DNA of 5,787 nucleotides from Nanobdellota archaeon (GCA_018830845.1 JAHJRS010000049.1:1-5787), one strand, 5' to 3'; positions 1-5,377 are shown, counted from the stretch's first letter. A program made the numbers and translations. Notes: generated by a model not told the origin, from the sequence alone.

Positions 1-660
1 AAAGAAAAAAAGAAAAAAAGCGTTTCAGTGGAAAAGGATTCTTCCAAAGGGGAGGAATTAAAAAAAGGAAAGGAAGAAGAGAAAATTTTAAAGATGATTT
101 TTATAATTGCAGGGCTTGCCTTTTTGGCTTTTTTTACGTATTACCTTTTCATTCAGTCTCAGTCAAACTTTAATTACAAGGGGCTAAAATTTGAGTCGGT
201 GAAAATGGGGGAAATTCAGCTCTATCCTCTTGTCAGCATTGTAAATAACTCCCAGGGAAAGCCAATAATGTTTAACCTAAGAACAAACCCAAATGAACTA
301 AAAAAAGTTCCCTTTGAAAGTTATGAAAACCTGAGACTTCTGGTTTTAAATGTAATTGGGGGACAGGAAAATATGACTTTTAAGTGCGGGGGCGACGGGG
401 TTATTGCAGTTGCAAACCTTCAGATTCTTTTTTCAAATATGGGAATGGATTTGATAAAAGATGAAAATGCAACCTGTGACCCTGAAGGAAGATACAATTA
501 TTTTACCCTAAAATACGGGGATGAGACCAGAATAGAAGAGGTTGGTCCTGCCTGTTATGACATCATAATTAAAGGTGACGAAGAGAGCTGTGAAATTCTC
601 CCTGCAACTGAAAAGCTTATGGTTGAAGCCTATCTGAGGTATTACAACCTTAAAAGATGA
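1..660 (+). CDS. Membrane-anchored protein with four-cysteine extracytoplasmic domain (5' end probably outside window)
   Basis: Function unknown. Counting from the GTG at 28, a Lys/Glu-rich cytoplasmic tail (residues 1-21) is followed by one transmembrane helix (about 22-42) and a roughly 168-residue outer domain with four cysteines (C120, C150, C176, C188), which could form two disulfides. The C-terminal part has a CY...CE...ATEK pattern ending in an aromatic/basic tail. The frame stays open to base 1 and reads Lys/Glu-rich codons there, so the true start may lie left of the window; GTG at 28 is only the first possible start inside it. I see no TATA box or ribosome binding site before it. 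The stop overlaps the next start (ATGA, 657-660), so the two genes are probably co-transcribed and translationally coupled. From memory, similar one-helix proteins with spaced cysteines occur in other DPANN archaea without a named function. The coding call is firm; the role is not known. Confidence 0.8.
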   Translation, partial: KEKKKKSVSVEKDSSKGEELKKGKEEEKILKMIFIIAGLAFLAFFTYYLFIQSQSNFNYKGLKFESVKMGEIQLYPLVSIVNNSQGKPIMFNLRTNPNELKKVPFESYENLRLLVLNVIGGQENMTFKCGGDGVIAVANLQILFSNMGMDLIKDENATCDPEGRYNYFTLKYGDETRIEEVGPACYDIIIKGDEESCEILPATEKLMVEAYLRYYNLKR

Positions 661-1133
661 ATCAGTTAATTCTTGCAATAGTTCTTACTCTTATGCCTCT
701 TTTTGAATTAAGAGTCGGTCTTCCTGTCGCACTTATTGAAGCCTCAAAAACAGGAGTCCCCACATTTCCGGTTTTTCTTTTAATACTCTTTTTGAATATT
801 TTAATAATCTTTTTCGTTTTTTTCTTTCTTGATTATCTTCACGGATTTTTGATTAAATATTCTTTTTACAAAAAATTTTACTCAGCCTATCTAAAAATTA
901 TGCAAAAGAAAATAGAGCGTTTTGAAAAGTCGCACAAGGCAATTGGGTTTCTTGCTCTTTTTTTGTTTGTTGCAATTCCTCTTCCTCTAACCGGCGCTTA
1001 CACCGGCTCATTTTTATCATGGATTTTTGGCCTTGAGAGAAAAAAGAGCATTCTTGCAATTGCGTTGGGGGTTTTATTTGCCGGGCTTGTAATTTATTTT
1101 GGAACTCTGGGAGTTATTTCCTTTTTAAACTAG
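657..1133 (+). CDS. COG2426 / Sm_multidrug_ex family membrane protein (putative small multidrug export protein)
   Basis: A 158-residue integral membrane protein of the family called 'putative small multi-drug export protein' (PF06695, COG2426). The family name comes from prediction; the transported substrate is unknown. Recognition rests on two conserved stretches: an E-L-R-x-G-L-P motif near the N terminus (E17, R19, G21, P23) that sits within a hydrophobic or re-entrant segment, and a P-x-P-x-T-G-A-Y-T-G motif (P108-G117) followed by a hydrophobic stretch with G138 and G143. Hydrophobic segments lie at about 4-26, 37-57, 95-107 and 130-156, with a basic amphipathic loop at 65-93. The length is typical. 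The ATG overlaps the upstream stop by four bases, so it is probably translated by coupling with the four-cysteine membrane protein; no separate promoter or Shine-Dalgarno is visible. The 3' end overlaps the convergent archaeosortase gene by 20 bases. Family call is fairly sure; function is inference. Confidence 0.8.
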   Translation: MNQLILAIVLTLMPLFELRVGLPVALIEASKTGVPTFPVFLLILFLNILIIFFVFFFLDYLHGFLIKYSFYKKFYSAYLKIMQKKIERFEKSHKAIGFLALFLFVAIPLPLTGAYTGSFLSWIFGLERKKSILAIALGVLFAGLVIYFGTLGVISFLN

Positions 1134-1650
1134 AAAGATTATAGAGTTTTTTCAGGTCCGTGTAGAATGGAATTCCCTTGACCCTGAAAAAACTCACTTC
1201 AAAGAACCATATTCCAACAACTATAATTGTGCTTCCGGCATACCAGAGAATTTTGTGGGTAATGTCAAAGATAGGGGAATCATTTACATACATTATTGAG
1301 AGAACCACTATTCTTGAAACATTAATAAAAAGGAAAATCCCAAACGCAGCCAATAGCATTTTAATTCTTAAAAGGGGTTTTATACCTGCTGTCGAGAGGT
1401 TAAGAACCAACAGAAAATAATAAGCAGAACCGGCAACGCATGCACCAATTATTTCAATATGGTAGTTTCCGATAAGAATCATGTCTCCTGCGAGAATTGC
1501 ATTATAAAATATGTTTAGAATAAAATATGGGGGGTATTTTGTAAGCGGGAGAAAGATTGAATAAATAATCTCCATTCCAAGCGCGGTAATTAAAACAAGA
1601 GACAAATACCTTATAAAAAGACGAAGCGCATATTTCGAATTTTCTTTCAT
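1114..1650 (-). CDS. Archaeosortase/exosortase family protein (membrane transpeptidase)
   Basis: Archaeosortases and exosortases are polytopic membrane enzymes that recognise a C-terminal signal (short motif, transmembrane helix, basic tail), cleave it and are thought to join the protein to a lipid or other acceptor. This 178-residue protein has the family's three landmarks in order: a cysteine in a membrane segment (A-C71-V-A-G), an N-x-x-R motif (N110, R113) and a downstream histidine (H132, in D-I-T-H-K). These correspond to the Cys/Arg/(His or Arg) catalytic set of the family. About five hydrophobic helices are visible (roughly 11-33, 41-60, 65-88, 96-121, 133-153) and the tail is Lys-rich. 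The motif reads C-V-A-G where many relatives have C-S/T-G, suggesting a divergent subfamily. It follows the surface-protein gene by 42 bases on the same strand, and a TATA-like box about 25 bases upstream could also give a leaderless transcript. The adjacent protein is the obvious candidate substrate (inference). The specific subtype cannot be assigned from sequence alone. Confidence 0.85.
   Translation of the reverse strand: MKENSKYALRLFIRYLSLVLITALGMEIIYSIFLPLTKYPPYFILNIFYNAILAGDMILIGNYHIEIIGACVAGSAYYFLLVLNLSTAGIKPLLRIKMLLAAFGIFLFINVSRIVVLSIMYVNDSPIFDITHKILWYAGSTIIVVGIWFFEVSFFRVKGIPFYTDLKKLYNLSSLKRK
1145..1153 (+). terminator. Possible U-run terminator for the plus-strand membrane-protein genes
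   Basis: A run of six T (1147-1152) lies about 14 bases beyond the TAG stop at 1131-1133. Archaeal RNA polymerase can terminate at U-rich runs without a hairpin. It lies inside the 3' part of the convergent archaeosortase gene, so its use is inference only. Confidence 0.25.
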
Positions 1651-1670
1651 AAATATATTTAAGAAATATG

Positions 1671-1681
1671 CTTTAAATAAT
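1671..1681 (-). promoter_or_regulatory. TATA-like box for the archaeosortase gene
   Basis: On the minus strand the sequence reads TTATTTAAAG. It is centred about 25 bases before the ATG at 1650, the spacing expected for a leaderless archaeal transcript. It lies in the 42-base gap after the surface-protein gene, so the archaeosortase could be transcribed alone as well as by read-through. Confidence 0.4.
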
Positions 1682-1692
1682 TTGAGTTGCCT

Positions 1693-3303
1693 TTACTTTT
1701 TTCTAAGAATTTTCACAGCAACAATAATTATTGCGATCAACAGGATAACATTTAGTGCAATTATTCCGACAGTCTGCCAGTCCACGTCCCATGAACCAAA
1801 GTTGTCCCAAAATGAACCAGACTCAACTGTTAAAATAACTGGTTTGCTTGATACAATCTGTCCGTTTGAGGTTACAAACAGATTAAACTGCTGGTCTCCT
1901 CTGCTGTTTCCTTTAAGGTCAAGTGTTATGTATGCTTCTTTTGATTCTCCTGGCTGAAGAGTGAAAGTCATAGGGTCAATTTCCTTAAGGTTTGCCCATG
2001 AGCTGTAACCCTCGGCACCAAGGATGAAAGTTGCTTCTTTAATATGTTCATTTCTCAAATAAACCTTAATTGTTACTTCTTTTCCTTCTTTAGCTTCACC
2101 TGAAAACAATTCAGCACTAACTGTAGGAGGTGCTATTGCGCAGTTTCCTTCAACGTTTAAGTACGCTGTGAATGTCTTTGAAGAAGTCCTTCTGTAAAGT
2201 TCTTTGTCTTCATCATAATCGTAATAGGTCCTCATAGAGAGAAAGTATGTTTTCTCTTCTGCATCCTGAGGGACTGTAAATTTAAAATTTGCTCTTGCAA
2301 AATCTCCCTGGTCAAAATCTCCCACTATTACTTCATCAATGTTTAGTCCAAGTTCGTTATTAAATAAATTAACTTTAATTTGGTTTTCAAAATCCTTATC
2401 CCCTATGTTCCATACGTCAGCTCCAAATTCAACATTTCCATTGCATGCAGCTTCAATTGGAAGAGGGTAAGATTCCTCATCTACAACAACCATTTTATCC
2501 CTATTCTCTTCTTTTTTTACAGTTATTTTTTCGAAGTATTTATCACTTAATTCAGAGGAGTAATCAACACAAAATTCATCTTCATCCCCGTCAGGATATG
2601 CTTTTACAACAAAATAGTAATCTTTGTCGTTGTCAATTGCTTCAGGATCCACTCTAAATTCAAAAGTGTGGCTCACACTATCTCCTTCATCAACATCCCC
2701 TGCTTCATACATTTCTTCATCTTCTGAAATCCAGCCCATGTCATCAATAATGTTTGATGAACTTCCTGCTTTGAATAATCCAACTTCAAGAATAATATCA
2801 TCAAGGTCATTCAGATCGTTCTCGAACTTAACCTCTACAGTTATACGGTCTAAAGGGTACCATTCGTCACTGTCCCCGTTTCCGTTATTTTTTATTTTCA
2901 CTTTGCTAATTTCCAATTGAGTATCATTAATCGGGCCATTTTTACAGAATGATTTTACATATGTTAAATCAAAAGAATCCCCTAGTGAAGAATTTGAAGA
3001 ATTAAGCACCTCAATAGTAAATGTATTCTTACCAATTTCTGAAGGCAAAGAATTAAGTGTGAACTCAAATGCATAAGAGTTTTCCCCTCCCGAGGTTGTA
3101 GAATTCACTGAGAAGATGTTTGAAGGAAGACTTAAATTAAATGGGCTATCTGCAGAAACTGTGATAACTTGCAACTGGCCTTCACGGTCGAAGATATCAA
3201 AAGACGACACCGAGTTAATAGTAAATGCACTAACCAAAATTCCAAATGTTAAAACTAGAGCGAGAATGCCTGTAATGAATTTTAACCCGGTTTTCATTTT
3301 CAT
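1693..3303 (-). CDS. Secreted surface protein with Ig-like domains and C-terminal membrane anchor; possible S-layer protein and archaeosortase substrate
   Basis: A 536-residue exported protein. It starts with a signal peptide (basic MKMKTGLK, hydrophobic core about 9-25, likely cleavage near V24-S-A26). The exterior part (27-497) is acidic and beta-rich and looks like a chain of Ig-like/CARDB-type domains: about 40-118, 128-262, 275-386 and 392-494. Cysteines are few (C120, C245, C287, C388). N-x-S/T sequons cluster in the first domain (N56, N67, N101, N104) with another at N126. The end has the tripartite form of a sorting signal: a short aromatic/acidic stretch (W499 to Q510, W-D-V-D-W-Q), a hydrophobic helix (about 511-532) and a basic L-R-K-K tail. 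No PGF-CTERM-like motif is seen. The archaeosortase gene directly downstream makes C-terminal processing plausible. Acidic Ig-like proteins of this build are sometimes labelled putative S-layer proteins in DPANN genomes; that role is inference. Start chosen at 3303 because a TATA box lies 27 bases upstream; Met3 is an alternative. Confidence 0.85.
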   Translation of the reverse strand: MKMKTGLKFITGILALVLTFGILVSAFTINSVSSFDIFDREGQLQVITVSADSPFNLSLPSNIFSVNSTTSGGENSYAFEFTLNSLPSEIGKNTFTIEVLNSSNSSLGDSFDLTYVKSFCKNGPINDTQLEISKVKIKNNGNGDSDEWYPLDRITVEVKFENDLNDLDDIILEVGLFKAGSSSNIIDDMGWISEDEEMYEAGDVDEGDSVSHTFEFRVDPEAIDNDKDYYFVVKAYPDGDEDEFCVDYSSELSDKYFEKITVKKEENRDKMVVVDEESYPLPIEAACNGNVEFGADVWNIGDKDFENQIKVNLFNNELGLNIDEVIVGDFDQGDFARANFKFTVPQDAEEKTYFLSMRTYYDYDEDKELYRRTSSKTFTAYLNVEGNCAIAPPTVSAELFSGEAKEGKEVTIKVYLRNEHIKEATFILGAEGYSSWANLKEIDPMTFTLQPGESKEAYITLDLKGNSRGDQQFNLFVTSNGQIVSSKPVILTVESGSFWDNFGSWDVDWQTVGIIALNVILLIAIIIVAVKILRKK

Positions 3304-3325
3304 TTACTATTTTGGAGTTACATCC

Positions 3326-3338
3326 CTTTATAAATTTT
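3326..3338 (-). promoter_or_regulatory. TATA box for the surface-protein gene
   Basis: The minus strand reads AAATTTATAAAG, with the core TTTATAAA at 3327-3334. It is centred about 27 bases upstream of the ATG at 3303, consistent with transcription starting at or next to the start codon. It is one of two divergent promoters in the 119-base gap 3304-3422. Confidence 0.65.
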
Positions 3339-3387
3339 TGTATTTTTTGGAATATACATTTTTTCTAAATTTTTTGCATTTAAAAAA

Positions 3388-3399
3388 ATTTATATATCC
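3388..3399 (+). promoter_or_regulatory. TATA box for the 130-residue membrane protein gene
   Basis: AAATTTATATATCC, preceded by a run of A (3382-3388) that suits a TFB-recognition element. It is centred about 29 bases before the ATG at 3423, so the leader would be only a few bases. It faces away from the surface-protein promoter; the two TATA cores are about 60 bases apart. Confidence 0.65.
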
Positions 3400-3422
3400 A
3401 TTTTGCATGGGATTTTAATAAT

Positions 3423-3815
3423 ATGGTGTTGAAAGCTAGGGAGAACTCTGTCGGGGCATGGATATTTCTTTTAGGGGTTGTAATTGCAGTATTAATCGGG
3501 GTGGTAACAACTTTCTTCATTCCGTGGTCAAGGCTCGTTCAGTTTAGTTCCCCTTTGTATGGCCTCTTGGTTGTTTTAGGGTTAATCGTCGGGTTTAAGA
3601 TAAATGTTTCAGGAAAAGACTCTCAAACTTTCCTTTTAACAGGAGCTATTCTGGTAATTGTCAGCAGGTTTGGAATGGAAAGTGTAACCGGCTCTCTAAT
3701 TGGAATTGGAATCGGCGACGCTGTCGCCTCAACGTTCTCAGCACTCTTGACCCTGTTTGTTCCAGCAACAATAGTTGTGGCAATAAAAACTGTTTTTTCC
3801 ATCACAAGAGTTTAG
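3423..3815 (+). CDS. Small four-helix membrane protein of unknown function
   Basis: I do not recognise a named family. The 130-residue product has a short positive N-terminal tail (K4, R6) and four hydrophobic segments at about 10-31, 43-59, 66-82 and 101-125. TM1 and TM2 are joined by a loop with P34-W-S-R, and TM2 and TM3 by a loop with G64-K-D. A glycine-rich stretch (G90 to G98, with S91, G94, G96) precedes the last helix, and the C terminus ends in basic residues. There are no cysteines and no obvious catalytic residues. The strong TATA box 29 bases upstream and the ATG at 3423 fit a nearly leaderless monocistronic gene. It diverges from the surface-protein gene and converges with the Dph2-like gene, with only 8 bases between stops. 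Compact proteins of this type seem, from memory, to recur in DPANN genomes. The coding call is firm because of the promoter and consistent helix pattern. Confidence 0.75.
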   Translation: MVLKARENSVGAWIFLLGVVIAVLIGVVTTFFIPWSRLVQFSSPLYGLLVVLGLIVGFKINVSGKDSQTFLLTGAILVIVSRFGMESVTGSLIGIGIGDAVASTFSALLTLFVPATIVVAIKTVFSITRV

Positions 3816-3840
3816 TGTAAAAATTAATTTTTCTTTTCCA
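3816..3840. terminator. Convergent U-run termination region
   Basis: Two genes meet tail to tail with 8 bases between stop codons. On the plus strand T-rich tracts follow (3828-3832 and nearby, ATTTTTCTTTT at 3827-3837); on the minus strand a TTTTT run (3819-3823) follows directly after the Dph2-like stop. These fit the U-tract terminators of archaea. Positional inference only. Confidence 0.35.
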
Positions 3841-4456
3841 GATTCTTAAGCTTCTCCAAATTAAGGATATTTCCGTCGGTTAAGTCCATTCTTGGGCAGG
3901 CCGTGTTAATCCATGTATCAATCTGGAAATTCTCAAACTCATTCACATCAAGGTCATTTGCAATGAACATATATCCCTTTTTGTCCTTCAATTCTTTGCA
4001 GAAATTTAGCGCGCTTTTGAGCCTCTGCTGCCCGGGCTTGTTTGTGACAAGAATTCCGACTTTTTTTGAATTAAGGTACTTTAAGTACATCGATTTTTCC
4101 TTTTTCTCCATTTTTTCAACATCTTCCTTTGAAGTTTTTTCAATAGTGGAGTCTTCAAGGATATAAGTTGGGAGTTTTGATTCATAGGCAAGCGAGACAG
4201 AATGGAATTTTGCCTGCCCTACTATTAATATAGCTTGGGTTTCTTTTGGAAACTTTGGGTTAGAGCACCCAAGGACCTGGGTTTTATGAACCACATTTTT
4301 ATCAAGGACTTTTTCAAGCTTCCTCGCAATTTCAACAAACTGGTTTGAGTAACAAATTGAAATATTCTTTTCAGGAATTTTTTCATTTACGAGTTTTTTT
4401 ACTTTCTCATAATCAGGTTCCCTTCTTACTTTTGCGCCAACGAATATAGTTTTCAT
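3824..4456 (-). CDS. Short Dph2-type diphthamide synthase homologue lacking the N-terminal domain
   Basis: Dph2 (2-(3-amino-3-carboxypropyl)histidine synthase) makes the first diphthamide intermediate on EF-2 using a [4Fe-4S] cluster held by one cysteine from each of three domains. This 210-residue protein aligns with domains 2 and 3: T3-I-F-V strand, Q39-F-V, V-L-G-C64, the G80...F84-H85 motif, K140-P-G-Q143 and N-T-A-C187-P-R. C64 and C187 match the second and third cluster cysteines (C163 and C287 of the Pyrococcus enzyme, as I recall it). The roughly 100-residue domain 1 with the first cysteine (NYGACD-type motif) is absent, as is most of the C-terminal tail; full-length relatives are about 340 residues. 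An in-frame TAA lies two codons before the ATG and a TATA-like box about 25 bases upstream, so the short start is real. It may work with a separate domain-1 protein, or have lost synthase activity. Family membership is confident; enzymatic function is uncertain. Confidence 0.8.
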   Translation of the reverse strand: MKTIFVGAKVRREPDYEKVKKLVNEKIPEKNISICYSNQFVEIARKLEKVLDKNVVHKTQVLGCSNPKFPKETQAILIVGQAKFHSVSLAYESKLPTYILEDSTIEKTSKEDVEKMEKKEKSMYLKYLNSKKVGILVTNKPGQQRLKSALNFCKELKDKKGYMFIANDLDVNEFENFQIDTWINTACPRMDLTDGNILNLEKLKNLEKKN

Positions 4457-4475
4457 AAATTAACTCTGAAAAGGA

Positions 4476-4498
4476 GTTTTAAAAATGTTTTTGGGGGG
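4476..4498 (-). promoter_or_regulatory. Promoter of the Dph2-like gene, with C-run element
   Basis: On the minus strand CCCCCCAAAAACA is followed by a TATA-like TTTTTAAAAC (core 4477-4484) centred about 25 bases before the ATG at 4456, giving a leaderless start. The six-C run (4493-4498) lies 37-42 bases before the start codon and resembles the element upstream of the neighbouring 118-residue gene. Confidence 0.5.
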
Positions 4499-4503
4499 TC
4501 AAT

Positions 4504-4860
4504 CTACTCAATTAATGTGTAAGAGTAGTATTCTTTAGGGACATTGCTCGTTTTTCTGTCTGAAAATTTTCCTGAAAAATACTTTGTTTGAAAAAATAGT
4601 TCAGGGATTCCTTGATAAACTTTTTTTTCTTCAGCAGAAAGGACCTCGGGTTTGAAATATTCATCTTCTTTGTCATGTGAGATTAAAAAATAAACTTCAG
4701 GAATACTAAAAAAAAGTTTTTCTTTTAATATTGAGTCAAAGAATCCAACATCATTTCTTCTCCTATTTGCAAGGCATTTTGAATATTTGCAGTCGTCCAA
4801 ATTTTCTGGCAGGCGATTTTTTAACTCTTCAAACTTTAAGTTATCTAAGGTTTTTAACAT
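4504..4860 (-). CDS. Hypothetical 118-residue soluble protein
   Basis: I do not recognise this protein. It has no signal peptide or membrane segment and looks cytoplasmic. An N-terminal helical, charged part (1-22) leads to a short C-x4-C pair (C24, C29) followed by a basic N-R-R-R stretch (32-35), which might hold a metal half-site or bind nucleic acid, although two cysteines alone are weak evidence. The middle (50-61, F-F-S-I-P-E-V-Y-F-L-I-S) is a predicted beta strand followed by an acidic segment (H62 to E67). The C-terminal third is rich in aromatic and Lys residues (Y87... F89, F90, Y94, F95, Y111, Y112, Y114). The start at 4860 is supported by a clear TATA box about 25 bases upstream. 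It lies between SepF and the Dph2-like gene on the same strand, 53 bases after SepF and 47 before the Dph2-like gene. Promoter and clean reading frame support expression; function is unknown. Confidence 0.65.
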   Translation of the reverse strand: MLKTLDNLKFEELKNRLPENLDDCKYSKCLANRRRNDVGFFDSILKEKLFFSIPEVYFLISHDKEDEYFKPEVLSAEEKKVYQGIPELFFQTKYFSGKFSDRKTSNVPKEYYSYTLIE

Positions 4861-4879
4861 GGATTTTCAACAGCTAGCT

Positions 4880-4910
4880 TATTTATAAAAATTTTGGGGG
4901 TTTTAAAACC
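4880..4910 (-). promoter_or_regulatory. Promoter of the 118-residue gene with C-run and 12-base palindrome
   Basis: The TATA core TTTATAAA (4882-4889) is centred about 25 bases before the ATG at 4860, so the transcript is probably leaderless. Just upstream on the minus strand is CCCCCAAAA, with the C-run (4896-4900) 36-40 bases from the start codon. The C-run overlaps the perfect palindrome GGTTTTAAAACC (4899-4910). A second small palindrome, AGCTAGCT (4872-4879), lies between the TATA box and the start codon. An operator role is possible but unproven. Confidence 0.5.
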
Positions 4911-4913
4911 TAA

Positions 4914-5309
4914 TTAATAATCTTCGTAAGAACTCTTTTTGTCTTCCTTTGGTTTCATGACGTGTTTTTCAACCTTTGCAAACGAAGGAGTTACAACAAC
5001 AATATTGTCGCCGAAACCGGCAATTGAACCCTCAAGGGCATCTGCAGTTTTCTTAATCTTTGAAATTGCCCTCTTTAATTCAATAGGGTCTTTCTTTTTA
5101 AGAGTTCTAATATCAATAACTGCAATAGTGTATCCCTCTCTTAAGGCATTAAGAATATTTGTTGAGTCCTCATAGTCGTTAAGGTTGAAAAGTTTAACAA
5201 CAATCTTGTTTTCTTTTTTTTCCTGATTCAAATCAATCTCTAAATATTCATCTCCCATAGTGTCATCACCTGAACCACCAAACATTTTTTTGAATTTTTC
5301 AAACACCAT
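4914..5309 (-). CDS. sepF: SepF, FtsZ membrane anchor for cell division
   Basis: SepF tethers FtsZ filaments to the membrane at the division site and is the main FtsZ anchor in most FtsZ-bearing archaea. The 131-residue product starts with a short amphipathic helix (M-V-F-E-K-F-K-K-M-F, 1-10), the usual membrane-targeting segment, then a Gly/Asp linker (11-34) and the SepF/DUF552 core (about 35-115): V-V-K-L-F-N-L strand, Y46-E-D-S-T helix, E58-G-Y-T-I-A-V-I-D-I, an alpha region (74-92) and G98-F-G-D-N-I-V-V-V-T-P strand. The tail (116-131) is charged and probably disordered. The frame is open for 23 more codons upstream, but that stretch contains the TATA box (5331-5338), about 25 bases before the ATG at 5309; the shorter start is therefore preferred and restores the normal SepF N terminus. 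It lies downstream of prefoldin beta. It implies an FtsZ-based division system elsewhere in the genome. Confidence 0.88.
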   Translation of the reverse strand: MVFEKFKKMFGGSGDDTMGDEYLEIDLNQEKKENKIVVKLFNLNDYEDSTNILNALREGYTIAVIDIRTLKKKDPIELKRAISKIKKTADALEGSIAGFGDNIVVVTPSFAKVEKHVMKPKEDKKSSYEDY

Positions 5310-5330
5310 GATAAACTTAGATGCAATTTG

Positions 5331-5340
5331 TTTATAAATA
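5331..5340 (-). promoter_or_regulatory. TATA box for sepF (decides the start codon)
   Basis: The minus strand reads TATTTATAAAC, preceded by CTCCGAAA. The core is centred about 25 bases before the ATG at 5309. Because it lies inside the longer reading frame, a start at the upstream ATG (5378) would place the promoter within the coding sequence; this supports a leaderless sepF beginning at 5309. Confidence 0.65.
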
Positions 5341-5359
5341 TTTCGGAGATTTTTTATAA

Positions 5360-5377
5360 TAATAAAAAACAAAATCA
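5360..5377 (-). terminator. Possible U-rich terminator after prefoldin beta
   Basis: On the minus strand, about 17-34 bases after the prefoldin stop, the sequence is T-rich (GATTTTGTTTTTTATTATTA). Such U-tracts end archaeal transcripts without a hairpin. Together with the sepF TATA box just beyond, it suggests separate transcription units. Confidence 0.35.

Noticed and set aside
985..1009. Repeated ACCGGC...CACCGGC near 990-1006 considered as a regulatory inverted repeat.
   Set aside because: It encodes the conserved T-G-A-Y-T-G motif of the membrane protein, so codon repetition explains it.
1693..1830. Search for a PGF-CTERM or similar named sorting motif at the end of the surface protein.
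   Set aside because: No P-G-F, P-E-F or V-P-x-x-x-P type motif before the terminal helix; only the general tripartite layout is present.
1178..1957. Plus-strand frames opposite the archaeosortase and the end of the surface-protein gene.
   Set aside because: Antisense to well-supported genes and without promoters or recognisable protein features.
2445..2920. Two open frames on the plus strand (2445-2657 and 2624-2920).
   Set aside because: They lie wholly opposite the surface-protein gene, have no promoter, and encode low-complexity Ser/Leu/Gln-rich sequence typical of antisense frames.
3116..3418. Plus-strand open frame of 100 codons crossing the divergent promoter region.
   Set aside because: It covers the signal-peptide coding region in antisense and translates both TATA boxes; no promoter or family resemblance.
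4457..4860. Idea that the Dph2 domain 1 lies upstream in another frame, making the gene frameshifted.
   Set aside because: The upstream sequence holds a complete separate gene with its own TATA box, and no first-cysteine (G-A-C-D type) motif was seen in its protein.
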